Shown here piece after piece: positions 22,590 to 35,557 of a DNA stretch of 64,000 nt. Each line of letters opens with the position of its first letter. Position 1 is the stretch's first letter. Below the pieces are notes generated by a model, which saw nothing but the letters and a program-made list of their open reading frames with translations, had not been told where the DNA came from and made no database searches. Source of the stretch: Pyrrhoderma lamaoense (Eukaryota > Basidiomycota > Agaricomycetes > Hymenochaetales > Hymenochaetaceae). The stretch lies in assembly GCA_002794735.1 (NCBI GenBank), contig NBAZ01000007.1, forward strand, positions 1,302,001 through 1,366,000, read 5' to 3'. The position numbers were made by a program, and so were the translations under genes.

Positions 22590-23885
22590 CTACGTAACAG
22601 TAACAATCTCCCCATTGCCATCACGGATAATGACGAGCTCACAGTCAAGCTTTTCCCCAGTGTCTAGGCATATGACACTCGTAGGATCAGTTTGATCAAA
22701 CTTTATTCCTCTGTATTCCATGAATGAGCGACCAAGTATACAGTCAAAGTGTGTTTCTTCGGTTAAGTACACCGAATGAGTTGTCTTAGTCTAATAAAAA
22801 GCAGATTAAGAGGTCATGAATTTGAAGATTGACTATAGGGCTCTCACTTTTCCTACTACAATAGGCCATTTCCCAATGCTTTAAGTATATGTAAGTAATG
22901 GTAGCCCCATAGCGGTGAGATTGATCAAAGGTGACTTACTTCACGAGTCCACCATAACCATAAAGACCCGGCTGAGCATCTTTCGGTATGAAACCATGTC
23001 TCCTAGCAAAGGCTCGTGATATGTACACATGGCGATATCCGCTTTTTAGTAACATGCGCACTACAGTAGAGGATGAGAACGTCTGAGAGCATATTTGGAT
23101 GCATTATTAGAAAATAGCACACCATCTTTAATGGGTCCAATACTGCCTATTATAGTACGCACACCATTCCCATTATGAAAGTCCAGAAACTCTTTCTTGA
23201 ATTTTGGCAACCCATTATCTTCATTCGTTAACGCACTCCTGCCACTGCGCGTACTCTTTTTTGATTTCTTACTACGGATTGAAGGGGCTCCATCCCCAGA
23301 ATGCGGTTTCAACATAAGGGTGGAGGGTCTTCGATATGCATAATATGAGGGGTTGCAATAATCTGGAGGTACTGGGAGAAGTCGAGTTGGGTTATGCAAG
23401 TAAAGTGTAGTGCATGATTCAGAGCTTGAGGGACTTGAAGGATTAGGAGACGAAGATTTATGACGCCATGAAAGAATTGTATAATCGGAATCTACGTATA
23501 GCATTTATTATCAAAGATTATGTGGCTTGATGGATCTTAAACACACCGTCATCAAGGTTCCATATATTATCATTCCATTCGTATTTGACCCAGCCAGGTC
23601 CTACATGATCCGATGGGCTACTGAGTTCACCCGTTGTTGTGGCCTTCTTGTTAAGCTTGCTAAACAACGATTGGAGTGTTTCTTGGGCATCTAAATAAAG
23701 TTCTCACATTCAGACTAGTCCGGAATTCAGATATTGCTAAGTACAAAACTTCTAGACTCACAGGAAAATGGTATAGCGAACGAGGAGGTTGGTGTATGAA
23801 CGTTTACAATAGAAGGCTCAGCGGAAGAGGACATGGTAGTCTGCAAGACAACATCCGTAGGGGCTGGGTGAGGAACTTGAGCCAT
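22590..23885 (-). CDS. Conserved fungal protein with a retropepsin-like fold, probably without protease activity
   Basis: I do not know a named homologue. The N-terminus (MAQVPHPAPTDVVLQTT from the ATG at 23883-23885; an upstream in-frame start is possible) is followed by GPGWVKYEWNDNIWNLDDDS, which resembles a PB1-type acidic loop, and a Ser/Lys-rich linker. The C-terminal part reads VVRMLLKSGYRHVYISRAFA, GLYGYGGLV, HFDCILGRSFMEYRGIKF and VICLDTGEKLDCELVIIRDG. The order L-x-SG-x-x-x-x-(Y/F)IS and ILG-x-x-F-(M/L) is that of single-domain aspartic proteases, but the catalytic DS/TG is LKSG, so an inactive or regulatory fold is likely. It is not flanked by reverse transcriptase or repeats, so it is a host gene rather than a retroelement. 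Confidence 0.6.
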
Positions 23886-24154
23886 GACGACCACAGTCCA
23901 GATCGAGAAACTGAGACTACGTATGTCGATCACCGTCAATCGAGTGAAGTGATTTTCCATCAAATATTACACTATCATGTGACTATAATTAGAGCGTACG
24001 TAATACTTATACAGTTTAAAATACAACATTTTAGCAAGTCCTCAACTGGATATATGGAAGATGTGGAGCAAACTTCTAATATACATTCAAGTAGTGATAT
24101 CATAGCTATGAGATGGTGGTAATTGGCTGTATGAATGATAAATAAGATGAGGTT

Positions 24155-26229
24155 TTATTTCTTTACCCAATTTTGCCAATCAAATATCTTCTGAGGTGGA
24201 GGGTTAGATTTGTTAGCTAGTTTCGAGCCGGTGAATTTTGGTGTCAAGGAGTTAGAGTTATTTGAACTTGATGCTCGGAAGATCCCCCCTGAGGATTTTA
24301 TTGGTGGTACTTTGTGGTTCTTCGATTCTTCTATCCTACTCTGTTGTAGAGAAGTCACATTTGAGAAACGTGCGGTGTTTGGCCTGCTGATTTGAGATAC
24401 ATGAGAAGGGGAAGGCTCTAGTTTAAGTTTCGCTTTTCGAGAAGCGATGTGCAGTGAAGTCGGTTTTTTGTCACCTCATCAATTACTCGAACCCTTCTCG
24501 TATCACAGGATCCATCTATTGACGGGGTTGGGGGATTGTCTTCGTTGACTTCAATTGGGAGCAAGTTGGTACAAATTGGCTTCCGTCTTTTCACTAGTAA
24601 CGTCATGTGTTCGTTAAATGCCTTTCGCTTCCTATTGTTTACCATTTTTATCTCCTCCTGCCCCTGTCGCGTGGTACTTGGAGTAGTACCTGATTTCAGG
24701 CGGTCATACAAGACCTGTATAGGCGGAGGGGATCTAGTCATAATCAAGCCTCGATCAATATTTGCTCTTCTAAGAGTAGGGACAGTGGTATCCGGTCGTT
24801 TTTTGTAGAAGGACTCAGTCGAAACGCCTCTTTGCACAGTGTTTGCTAGCTTTTCAATTATGAGTTAAAGAGAAAGAATACTATTTTTCTAAGATACGTA
24901 CCAGTATTGATCCAAGCTCGGGTCGACTTTTAGAGGCAACCGACACATTGAATATACTTGTAGCAATATCCTCATCCGAAACATCTGATTCGTTGTCACT
25001 TTCCAGTGGTCGGAAGTTTCTGCTCTGATTACCAGCCCTATCACTTTGATCCTGATCTTGTGGAGCATTCCATGCAAAGTGTTCTATAACTTCTTCTCCC
25101 TGTTGTCTTCGGAACTCAATAGAGTCAGCGTTTCCGAATGAAGGTGGGCTACACTGGAGCCTTCTCGTGTCCCAGGAAAGACAACAAAGGAGTTATGTAG
25201 ACTTCTTGGAGGTTCAGACCATACTGAGGCTCGTAACATTGATTTAAGAGTCGGATTGAATTTGCTCTCCTCATGCACATCCAGAATATAAGGATGATCA
25301 TTTTCGAGCATTTCTGATTATCATAGCTTCTTGAAAGGATACGAATAGCCTCTACGAGCGGTGCATCAAATAATTCATATTCTTCACTTCTACTAAAAGG
25401 GTATTGTACCCGTACTTTAGAGCAGTTTGTTTCACGTAGGTCTAGATAAATTGGACAGATAATTAACTGATTATATTCTACATAAGCTCCCTTGGTTTCT
25501 TACCAATGGCACAAAGAAGAGGGAATTTATCAAGAACTCCAAAAATGTCGTCATTAACTAGGGTATCACGGCATTTGAGAATACGCAAAAGTCCGGGTCC
25601 ACGTCTATCAATTTCATAGGTTATTGTGCGAGAAAGCAAGATTATACCTCGAGAAGTGGTCTCGGTGTTACTGACATCCAGCGCAGCAAGATTATGTAAA
25701 GCTTTCAGGGAAATAATGTTATTATCTGTAAGATGGCGAGAATTTGCAAGGTCTAGGACTGTCAACAGTGAGAACTCAGGAGAGGGGGGTATCTGGTTGA
25801 GCAATGGAAGGTATGAATCCGATAGACTTATCGGATAGGACCAGAGCTTCGAAGGCAAGTCCTTATACACTTGAGCTGTGATAGCCCAAATCCGAGGGTC
25901 AACATTCAGTAAAGAGAAATGTGGTGTCTTCCAAAGTGGGAAGAGTGAACGGAGTAGTTTATGTCCTCGGGTCCTACGCGGTTGTATATTCAATCGATAC
26001 CCCCTAGCTGGTTTATTTGATCAGGAAATTCCATGAGAACCTTCAGGCAGAAATAGGACAGCGGAGGAACCCAGTCGAACTCAGGTTGAGAAAACCTTGG
26101 GTTTGAATAGGCAGGAGCAGATGTTGATGGTGGTGGTAGTACTGTCTTAGTAATGATGTTGCCTGCACCATCTATTTCTTTCGTTGTGGTAGATTTGTAA
26201 AGTCGAATTGGGCGAATTGGAGTAGTCAT
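24155..26229 (-). CDS. Leucine-rich-repeat-like protein of unknown function
   Basis: The start at 26227-26229 gives MTTPIRPIRLYKSTTTKEID, then PPLSYFCLKVLMEFPDQINQ. The middle has LRR-like units: FSLLTVLDLANSRHLTDNNI, SLKALHNLAALDVSNTETTS and GLLRILKCRDTLVNDDIFGV. The C-terminal half is charged and disordered (SDNESD, KRKAFN, VKRRKP) and ends FDWQNWVKK at 24155. Three frame breaks are each repaired by one added base: at the TT near 25990 (GGID to LNIQPRRTRG), at CCC 25171-25173 (VVFPG to DTRRLQCSPPSFG) and at the T run 24464-24469 (DEVTKK to PTSLHIASRKAKLK). The repeat pattern suggests an F-box-type or nuclear scaffold protein, but no F-box is visible. Confidence 0.65.
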
Positions 26230-26375
26230 TGAAATGACTAGGAGTGCTAGTAGAACATATAGAAGATCTTACTGTGTCACAATGTTGACGCGTCGCGTCG
26301 CGTCTCAATCACATGATTGGTACAATTAATCCAACTACTATATACTACAAGATAGAGGGTATTACAAGTATAAGG

Positions 26376-29300
26376 TCACAGGTATCTTAAGGAATCTATC
26401 CCTAGACTCCTTCTGGCATGTATAACCGCAGTTAGTTCCTTTATACTTTCTTCCAAAATTACAACATTATCGAGCAATTGTGATAAATTCACAGTTTTTA
26501 TTCCTTCACTTTCGGATTCTTGCGAAGATGGCGCATAATCTATTTGCTTCTCTTCTCCCCACTGGCCAGATGATCCAAGTATATCTTCTTCATCGTGACT
26601 AAAGGTACTTCTCTCCATGGGAGCCCATGGCCCTGATGCAGGTAATGGCGCAACTAACGGTTCGACCGTGATGGAACCGGTCCTTCGATAATGAGACCCG
26701 AATGGACTAGCCTCCACAGCCCTGCCTTGAGACGAGGCGCTTGTATTATCAGAACGGGTAGGAGAAACAGCTTTTGATCTAATTTTCCTTGACGAGAGGA
26801 AGGACGTCCAGCTGGACTTGGACTTTGTCCTCGGCTTTGGTGGAGAAAACTCCGATCCAGAACGAATTGTATTAGAAGCCTCTGCTAGACTTATCGCGTT
26901 GTTTGATAAATCAAACGAGAGACTTAAGGCATCAGTCAGGTTTTCAGAAAAAACTAGTCCTTGTCTGCGCTCAGAAAGGTAAGAATCGAATCCAGGAACC
27001 ACGTCTCTAAATCGATCGAGATTAGAAACCAACCCTTGTAATATAGAAAGAATTACGGGCTGGGAAAGTGGGCCAGCTCCGTGTATTGGCATGGGAAGTT
27101 CGTTTCTTTCCAACCGTTCATTCACGCTGAAATCTATAGAACGGTCATCTCCGTCGTCTAAAAATTGAGAATCCAATTCAGATCTAGGTTGACTCATGGT
27201 ACCATCGGTACCAAATAATAACCAGCCCTTCAACGAACGGGTAGGACATGTTGCGATGGAAGCTAGCATACCAGTTAATGCCATATTTTGTTCTGGGGTG
27301 TTTGAATAGAAATGCCGTAATGACTGCAATATGAGGGATAATACAGGGTCGTTCACGTCTAGTAAGAGCTTTTGTGAGGTTTCCCTTAGCTCCGTGATGC
27401 ACGTTGAGCAGGAGTGACCAGCAGTGTTGATGAAGGCATCCCGCAAGTAATGTTCGTAGCCCGTACTAAACGCACCCTGACCATGCGCAGGGTCAATTCT
27501 AGAGACGAGTCCTAGATACAATCCTAGCTCTCGTTCATGCATTGAGTAGGAAATCTCCGGGGCCCGGGAGTATGGTAAAGGAATAGGGAAGTTGTTATTC
27601 TTTCTTGTTTCAGTTTCAGCACCAGGATATGTGAACAAATTTTCATCTTCTTCGGGGCTAGCCTTCGCGGATGTAGAAGTTCCTAACGGTTCATATGAGA
27701 ATATGAATAATCTATCGACTGAAAGATGGCAATGGTGGGACAGGAGGGTTTGCATAAGTTGTATCGCTGCTGTCACTGAAGCATGAGATTTTGATCGCAT
27801 GTTTACTAGGAGAAGGTCCTTCAACGTGAACCGACCCATTGAGGTATAGTAGGTAGACTGCCTTCTTGCATCTGGTGCCTCCATTTCAAGCAGAATCATC
27901 GCACTACTTTTCCTGCGCCTCATTTTTTTCTCTTTGACGCTCGCAGGAGAGGGGTAGAAGCATTGGTATCCAACAAGAGTGTAGGTCTCGTACGAGGCCG
28001 ATTACGGGAAAATTCTGCATCGTCTTCACTTACAAGGAAATCAATGAGACATTCAGCAAACTGAGAATCCTGCAATGTTCTAAACATGATGTCAATATAC
28101 GACATTACTGCAACCGCACTCCCATCGAGATCTGAACATTCAAGAATAGAAGGATACAAAACATTTTCCAGAAAATTCTCCGAACTGCGTCTAAAATAGA
28201 TTGGACTATCGCCGAGCCCACGAAGGAAGCTGGCTCAATAGTTGAATCATCCTCGTGGGTACTGACATTTCGCCTCAGTACGTCTTGTAGAAACTCTAGG
28301 AGTTTAACAAAGTGCTCCATCCGATATTTTACTTCAGGACTGGATGAATATTCGATCCCAATTCCCCGGGCTTTGTCTTGAGCAGCTTCCTGCTGCTCCT
28401 TTTCTTCATCGCTGAGAAGTCCGATACCTCCTATGATCATTATACCTTGCTGAGCGGCATTTGCGTGTACTTCGGGCCGTATTTCCAATTTAGATGGTAA
28501 CAGGGAATAAACTGCTCCGAGGCCAGCTCCTAAGACGTCGCAAAAATCCCCATCCAAAATATATTCAGCAAGTGCAAGGGCAGCATCGGCAACGGGATCA
28601 GCTTCCGCGTTCTGATGCGTGACCGATGAAGATGATGTTGTTGACGCAGATGATTTAATCCCGTCTCCACCAAGACGATGCACAGGAACTCCTGGGGACA
28701 TAGCTACGTCCATCAGAAATAGAAGTCCAGCACGAGCAAAGTCGCCTATTTTTCCCTCACGATGTACAAATCGTAACAGATAGTTGAGAAGGAGAAACTC
28801 ATACTCTGGCTTCTTTGCCTGTGATGAAACAGGAGCGGAAGTAACGGTGGCTTGAGATGGAGTTGGAGAAGGCGCACGCTCCGTTGACGTGGAATTATTC
28901 ACTTCAGATTCAGCGTTTGACTGGTCCCGTAGCCCTTCTTCCTCTTCTTCTTCTTCTTCCTCTTCCTCCTCTTCTTGTACAGTAGAAAGAACCTCTGAAT
29001 GGTACCAATGCTTATCATAGAAAAAGATCATCAGTAATTCCCGAAACGTCCGGATTCGGCTACATAATAAGCATAAGAGGTCAACCACTACAGTAGATCA
29101 TAAGGTCAATATCCTGATAGTAGCTAAGGCCGAAGACTCACAGTCTTCTTCGTACTCTGAAGGGGAAGTCCTAACCACATTTCCAGCAGCTCCCATAACC
29201 CTGTTCCTTCCATCAAGTTGCTCCTGAATATCATCGCCAACACAAGTCTTCAGAAGCCTAAGGACGGCCCGGTGAACAACAGAATGAACCAGGAATTGTT

Positions 29301-29835
29301 CATCTAGAAGCACAACCATATTTTGTACAGTTCGTAAGACTTCGACTTGAATTCCTGATGGCCGGTCAGGTTCACTGAGCCGTACAAGTGTACCAAGAAC
29401 ATCTATCGTTGAGTTCCCTTACTAAAAAAACAACAGATTGATAATTTTGATGCAACTACTTACCATTTTTAAGTAAATATTCCATACATGCTCCGGTTAG
29501 ACTAAATATGGAAACTAAGAAGCCATAACGGTATACATAGCACTCACGAAACTCACCCCTCTTCCGTTCTTGTTGATTCCCATACGAGCGAGTCTACCAT
29601 AGTTTTTAGCGCTTGAGGAACAGATGTAGCCCTAATTCCCCGAGCCAGTTGTCTTTCATCTGGGTATGTGAGAGTTTCCTGTAATAACCTAAGTAATGCA
29701 CATTTTGGTTTGGCATCTAAAACGTGAACTAACATAAACAATAACCCAAGCTTTGTGAAATTCCGCCGCATGATCATAATTTTGTTTTGGTGATGGCTGA
29801 GCATTAGGCCTCAAGAACTTTGAAAAGTAGTCCAT
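26376..29835 (-). CDS. FHIP (FTS and Hook-interacting protein)/RAI16-family protein
   Basis: FHIP proteins link cargo to Hook-dynein for early-endosome transport, including in filamentous fungi. The start at 29833-29835 gives MDYFSKFLRPNAQPSPKQNY, then HAAEFHKAW. ETLTYPDERQLARGIRATSV joins through a GTTATT- or GTTAGT-type intron. The family core is FLLLNYLLRFVHREGKIGDF, then ARAGLLFLMDVAMSPGVP, VLYPSILECSDLDGSAVAVM and GRFTLKDLLLVNMRSKSH. A run of about 14 glutamates lies near 28936-28975. An intron with GTGAGT near 29140 removes the in-frame TGA at 29100. Frame is restored by one added base at about 28183 and at the T run 27923-27929 (RASKRKK to MRRRKSSAMILLEM). It ends at 26376 after a disordered Ser-rich stretch. 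Confidence 0.85.
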
Positions 29836-29904
29836 GCTACTTGGATTTAGCACATACAACAAGTTATGGTCCCATTTCTGCTGCTAGTTACAGGGGTATA
29901 GTAT

Positions 29905-29910
29905 CACGTG
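29905..29910. promoter_or_regulatory. E-box CACGTG upstream of FHIP-family gene
   Basis: CACGTG lies 70 bp before the predicted start at 29835, in the spacer that follows the PEX13 stop. Its role is inferred from position. Confidence 0.3.
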
Positions 29911-30101
29911 CATCCCATTTGTCATGTCATCGGACGCATTCTCTGAGCACGAATTGCTTCCCGTAGTATCGATGCGATCAAAAAGAAAATACAATCCAAA
30001 ATACACAAGTAGAAGTATGAAAAAGAAATAGGAGAAATTTTGTGCATGAGAATAAAGCTAAAAGTAGTAAAGAAGGTAGCAAGAAGTAAAAGATAGCAAA
30101 A

Positions 30102-31263
30102 TTATTCAACGCTCTTCGCAGGCATTACAGGCACTGGGTCCTGCTTTTTCCTTTCGAGAACTTCCACCCATTTACTGGGGAACCATCCTTCTCTACCTTC
30201 TCGAGTTCTACCTTTCCACCAATCAGTAGATATATCCGTTCGCGGATCAACTTCCATCCCCGTTGTAGGGTCTAGTTTTCCCATAACTGCGACGATCTCG
30301 TTCTCCTTCAGAGACAGCTCTACTGGGTTAGCTGCAGAGAACGGATATTTAGCACGAGCGAATTGTAAAGATGCTGGATCTATAGGGGCTCCTTCAGGAC
30401 CCATTAACGTGTTCTGAGGAGGTGCACGTGCGGCGAGGGCCTTGATAAGTTTATGCATGGCATAGGGTACGCCGAAGATGGTGAGAAGGAAAAATATCAA
30501 AGGTTTCTTTGAGGCTTTCGGCGCCGGCGGAGTAGCAGGTCCGTGAACTGGTTTTCCATTTACAAAGGCTTGAAATTCATTTCCCATCGTATTAGAGTTT
30601 CTCTTCCCAGTGATCAACTCTTTCAGCCATCGCAGAAGACCAAAAAGTCCCAGAACACTACCGAGTGCATCTCGAAGATGAGAGAACTGTTCGACAACAC
30701 CGACCATCGCAAAAAAAGAGGAGTGTGTAGCCATAAATGTTGATTCTAACATCTGTGAAAGGCCTGTGAAAGTTTGAACGATCGAATGTAATAGCGCAAA
30801 AGTATGTTGAGTTGTCGATTCAAGTTGTTGTGAGAGTGACGGATTGTTTGAGTCCATAGGCATACCAGGCATGCCATAGCCACCGCCATACATTCCATTC
30901 ATCCCATATCCCATTCCGTTCATTCCGTAACCCATACCCATCCCTCCATACATCCCCCGTACATCCCACCTCCATAGCCCCATAAGGTGAATAATTTGAA
31001 CCGAAACGATTGTATGCAGAAGAATACCCGGAAGAATATCCAGAATAAGGAGAGTTATATGATGGACTAGAGAGCTGGGAGACTGAAGTGGCAGGTACAC
31101 TTGAAAGCGCGGGAGGCCTTAATGGTACACTATCAGACGTTGAACCTGACACAGACGTTGGTGACGAGACCAGAGTTGGAGAAGAGGCTGTCGCTATTGA
31201 GGGCGCTGTAGATGATGCAGCGACAGAACCTCCACGTTCCCAAGGCTTTGGCGGTGAGCCCAT
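30102..31263 (-). CDS. PEX13: Peroxin-13, SH3-domain component of the peroxisomal import docking complex
   Basis: Pex13 is a peroxisomal membrane protein that docks Pex5 and Pex7 cargo. The start at 31261-31263 gives MGSPPKPWERGGSVAASS, the typical PPKPWE opening. A Tyr/Gly/Met-rich region follows (YGMNGMGYGMNGMYGGGYGM), then HSIVQTFTGLSQMLESTFMA, the helical core with FQAFVNGKPVHG, and KKPLIFFLLTIFGVPYAMHK. The SH3 domain reads ARAKYPFSAANPVELSLKEN, then DWWKGRTREGREGWFPSKWV, stop at 30102. In the Gly-rich repeat at about 30950-30985 the frame changes twice, matching two missing bases (Y-G-G-G-M repeats continue if restored). Confidence 0.93.
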
Positions 31264-32641
31264 CTATCTGCTCTGAACAAATTACAAAACGTTTAACGTC
31301 GATGACGGTGGATGGATGGACTGTCAGCTCGGTCGGCGTTTAGCACTCGCTTTTCGAAAACACCTGCATCATTCCAGTCTCGGGTATCCGCACGTCACGC
31401 GCCCCTCATACTTGTGACGCGTGATGATGGGTCTTATCCCGTTTTTTCCAAGTTCTAAGCTTTCTGTATTACATCATCAAACCCTATCGAAATGATAAGT
31501 TTGGGAGATTAAAGTTAAACTACTTCGCATACTATAGGAGATGAAAAAAAATAAGAGAAATAATTGATATAGGCAGATCTGCAAAACTTACGATTGTGGA
31601 AGAATCTTGTGAAGGCACCCCATCGGTCAAAGGCAGGACTATTAGTGGTAACCGTAAAGTTTACATCTCCGGAGTCGGACGCCGAACATAAACATCATCC
31701 CATCTAAATTTTTATAGTCCAAAAAGACACCGGCAAAGATGTTCATGAACAAATTCTCAGTCCGAGATGTCCAGCCAATCTAAACAGAAAACCGCGTCTG
31801 AGTGTGGTCGCAATAACCCTTAATCAGGGTAGAAAGAGCACTCTATTGCGCCAATTGTATTACTCCGGCAAAAAGACTTTATAATAGAAACGCAATCTTA
31901 GCTCATTGTACACATGATTGGTTATCTCAGATGATGGTGATTGGCCACAGAGAGATTAATTGCACCATAAGGGCTCAGCCCGTGAGGTTTTGAGAATCCA
32001 TCGCTAACTCCTCGCGATCTGGGATTTGAGTGCTATTGGTGGAGATCTGCATGAACCTGCCCTAAGACTATTTGTCGAAAATCGACGAGCACTTCCCAGA
32101 TTCGAAGTATCGAAGTTCATTTAGATACAAATCATAAAAACTGAGCCCATCATTTTCGTGGTTTATCTTGAAGCTCCGACAAACGGGTAAATCAGGTTTT
32201 TTTTATTGCTAGCCGCAAACATGTAATTTTACCCATAAGTATACAACGTGTTCCAATACGTCAGTGACACAAAACTAGATAGATATATTGATAAATGGAA
32301 TGTACCGGTAAAATAAGAAAAATGCGAAAACTGCGGAAATGGTAAAACAAGAGCATGACGAAAGCTTGTGCATAAGGAGTGGACATTGCACACTGTAAAT
32401 TAGGCGTGCAAAAAGGCATGACAGCAAAAAAAAGGAGAAAAAAGAATCCTAGTTATAAAAATATAACGGTATTGCAGAGAGGTGAGTATAATAAAAGTAT
32501 CAGTCCGAATTTAATTAACAAACGCCGCAGAATGTCCGAGTATGAGAAATGTCTGTAGTATTATACATATGTTTGTGGTATATCGCGGGCTTCAAGAAAA
32601 TATGAATTCCATCGTGAGCTGGCACCATAGTGGTTTGATTG
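31264..32641. other. 1.4-kb intergenic region without a supported gene
   Basis: This stretch lies between the PEX13 start and the stop of the transcription-factor gene, both (-). It includes the PEX13 promoter with two TGACGCGTGA-like motifs (31410-31430). The middle is of mixed composition with no open frame that has coding character, and the end is AT-rich. It may hold a long 3' untranslated region or a non-coding RNA. Confidence 0.4.
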
Positions 32642-35557
32642 TCATGGAGTTGTGAAAAATTGACCACCATTATAGCTAACATGGTATGGAGCATTTTTAT
32701 CCAATGGTAAGGGTGTTGTAGTAGAAGCATCTCCGACCCCTCGGGCCGATCCCGGCGGCGAGACGGAAAATAGAGTCGGCCCAGACGGATCGAGATAAGT
32801 ATCTTGGTATGAAACCGATGATGTCGACAAACCAGCTGAAGAACATGGTGGGGTGATTTCATGAGGAGATCGGGGCGCCGAAGTCGTCGAGGGTGCTATA
32901 GAAAACGCGAATGTGTCCGAAATCTGATGACAATACACAGGAGCGTTCATTGTTTGTTCTCCAACAGGTGCAAGGATTAGCGCAGAGTCTATCACTTCAA
33001 CCTTTTGTGGCTGTATGAATTGTGGTGATCCTGAAGACGACCGATGCGAGTGAGTACCGAAAGAGGCATTTGAGGCTACTGTCCATCCATCCTCAGTTCC
33101 TGCAGTATTTGGCGCTGAATCATGGAGTCCTCTAGTCGTATGTGAAATGAGCAAGGGTGGAGGAAAGCGGCTGTGACTTTCATTGAAATCCGGTACTGAG
33201 TCCGGACTAGTGAATGGAGAGGTTGAAGTCGAATCTGGAATAGAAAGTTCGTTTCGTCGAAGCTCTAATCTTCTCCTTTCTGTAGAAATCCTTTGGTCCC
33301 AGACCATTTTCAACGTATGCTCTCGCTCATCACTCTTAGAAAAGGCCCAGCGCATTTCTCGTAAAGCTTGAATGCAGGTCTTCACCTCATCCTCAGTGCC
33401 TGATTCTCCGGCGAGTGATACTCCGGCATAAAAGCAACCGTCCCTAACAAGTGATGCATCGTATTCAAATACACCATTGCCAAGAAGCTTGCGAACAATC
33501 TGAACAACGAGGTGAGCGAAATGCTGGCACCTATCATCTGCATGGGCATGGAGTTGCTGTATTTGAGCGAGACGAGGAGAACGAGTTACTTGGCCATCTG
33601 AAAGGAATGAAGCCCCGGCTTCGGTGCAAGCGACCATCCGTTGCTTCAGGGCATCTTTGATGACATTGACTGTGGGCCTACTATCAGCATTCAATTTTAC
33701 TTCCTTATTATGACATTTCACATACGGCATTCAAAAATTTTAATCTAAATTTGAACAATTAATTATTTTAGCTATATGGAAAACAAAAAAGAAGTTTCTT
33801 ACCTGCCACCCACTAATGAACCTCTCAATTTCATGAGGTTGAAGAGCGTCGGTACCAGGATAATTACGTAGTCCGTCTAAATCCTCCCAGACATGTCCGA
33901 GTGAATTCCATACTTCATGTAAGCGGAAGGCATCAATTTCATCTGACTGTCGCGCTTTTGACCCAGTCAACGACGCGTGAACTTGTCTACAAATTGTTGA
34001 AATTCGCAAAGGTATCCTAGAATATCGATATGCGCTCTGGTAGTTTACCGCCGATTGAGAGCCGATAAGAGGGAGAGTAGTAGTCTCAAACGCTTCTAGA
34101 TCGTCGTCCGATCTAGTGACCCGGCTAGTAAATATGCTATACAGGGCGCAATAGGCAAAGTCGAGTACGTACAATAAGAGCCGACCTCCTCGAAGACCCG
34201 TCGTTATACCTTCGTGGACGTGTGCGTACCAAAATATCCGGGCTCTGACTGTAGCGTCGACAAAATCTCCTTGACTGCCCTTCATCGAGGAGACACTGAC
34301 AAGGCTACATAAAGCATAAACTTGATTGACCGCCACTTCGTACATTGCCAATCTTTCTAAGGGTGATTGGAAATCTAATGGAATGCACATCTGTCAGCAA
34401 AAAAAGAAAGCTGGGAACAATGTATCGACAGATTTACCTTCTGTCAACGGCACTAGTAGTAACAGTACGCGCACACCATCCCCTAAATGGACCCCAGAAA
34501 ATATCAATTAGTATAGAGCTTGTAACAATATGGAAGCAATTTACACGTTGGCTTTCGGAGGACCCCGTGCATGTCGATAAGTTGTAGAAGTTCTTGTGTC
34601 ATCGAATTTGTCCGTTCCTTCGCCAACCGTGGGACATGGTGTCCATGCATTGAGTCAGGCTCTCCCATCTCGTTAACTCCGAAGCTTGCAGCCCAGATAG
34701 CGAGGACCATGCACAAAAGTTGACCAGTGACGCCCAAAGCGTCAGTATTACCATTATGGGCTTCAAGGAACCTCAAGGAAATTTCGTGGAGATCGATGAT
34801 CGGGCCTACAGGCACTGGTTTCAGCAAGCGGCGCAATTAAGAAAACAAACGAAACAATTAGGACACACGTTGAGTGATGAATGCTTGAAAGAATGGGGAG
34901 CTAAAAAACTCAGACCGAAGCCTCGGAATAGAGCTTGCTTGGGGGCTAGCCAGTGGTCTTCGGAGATCATCGTGACAAGACTGTTTCCCGTAAACGGCCT
35001 CGACCACCTGGAGCCTCCTACCACGACGAAGCGCCTTGACGGCCTTTATCTCCTGAAACTCGTCACTATATTATTATGAAAGAGTCAAAGGCATAGGGCA
35101 GATTAGGAAACGCATATATGGGACATGGAGGAGCCCAAGATATTAAAGAACGTACACGCATCTGAGGCCCCGCTCTTTGCAATTAGAGCAGGCGGCTAGG
35201 CCGGTAGATGGACTAGAAGCTTGTAAATCTTTGAGATCGCAACGTACTCTATGGAGAAAGAGAGGGGGGGTGAATGGATTGAAACGTTTAATTAATAAAT
35301 TAGTATATTGGATTTTTATCACATTATTGAGGATCGCGCCGTGATTTGCACATACCTTCGCATGCGACAAGCACCACAAGCGCTGAACTGTTGTCTAGAA
35401 GACTTTGGTTGAGTAGAGTTACGCCGAGAGGGAGCTGGTAGATAGTGAACAATAGTCAGTCCGAGATGCCATCGGAGAAGCAGAAGCATAATAGAGGATT
35501 TGGGGGAAATGGATCCAGAGAAGACTAACATTTGTTGGAGTCAGACTTTGACGCCAT
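32642..35557 (-). CDS. Zn2Cys6 fungal transcription factor
   Basis: The start MASKSDSNK (35555-35557) is spliced by a GTTAGT intron to SPSRRNSTQPKSSRQQFS and the binuclear cluster. The cluster is CGACRMRR, joined over an intron to VRCDLKDL, then CSNCKERGLRC: six cysteines in the Cys-x2-Cys-x6-Cys and Cys-x2-Cys-x6-Cys arrangement with a long middle spacer. The linker KAVKALRRGRRLQVVEAVYG is basic. The body includes LLCMVLAIWAASFGVNEMGE, ARIFWYAHVHEGITTGLRGG and QALREMRWAFSKSDEREHTL, of the fungal-specific regulator type. The C-terminus is a disordered Ser/Thr/Pro-rich tail ending at 32642. It binds DNA in the nucleus; the targets cannot be read from the sequence. Confidence 0.88.

Noticed and set aside
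22590..23200. Retrotransposon protease
   Set aside because: The retropepsin-like domain is not accompanied by reverse transcriptase, integrase, long terminal repeats or target duplications, and is split by ordinary introns.
29098..29150. Premature TGA in the FHIP-family gene
   Set aside because: A 54-nt intron with GTGAGT donor and CTGTAG acceptor removes the stop and keeps frame.
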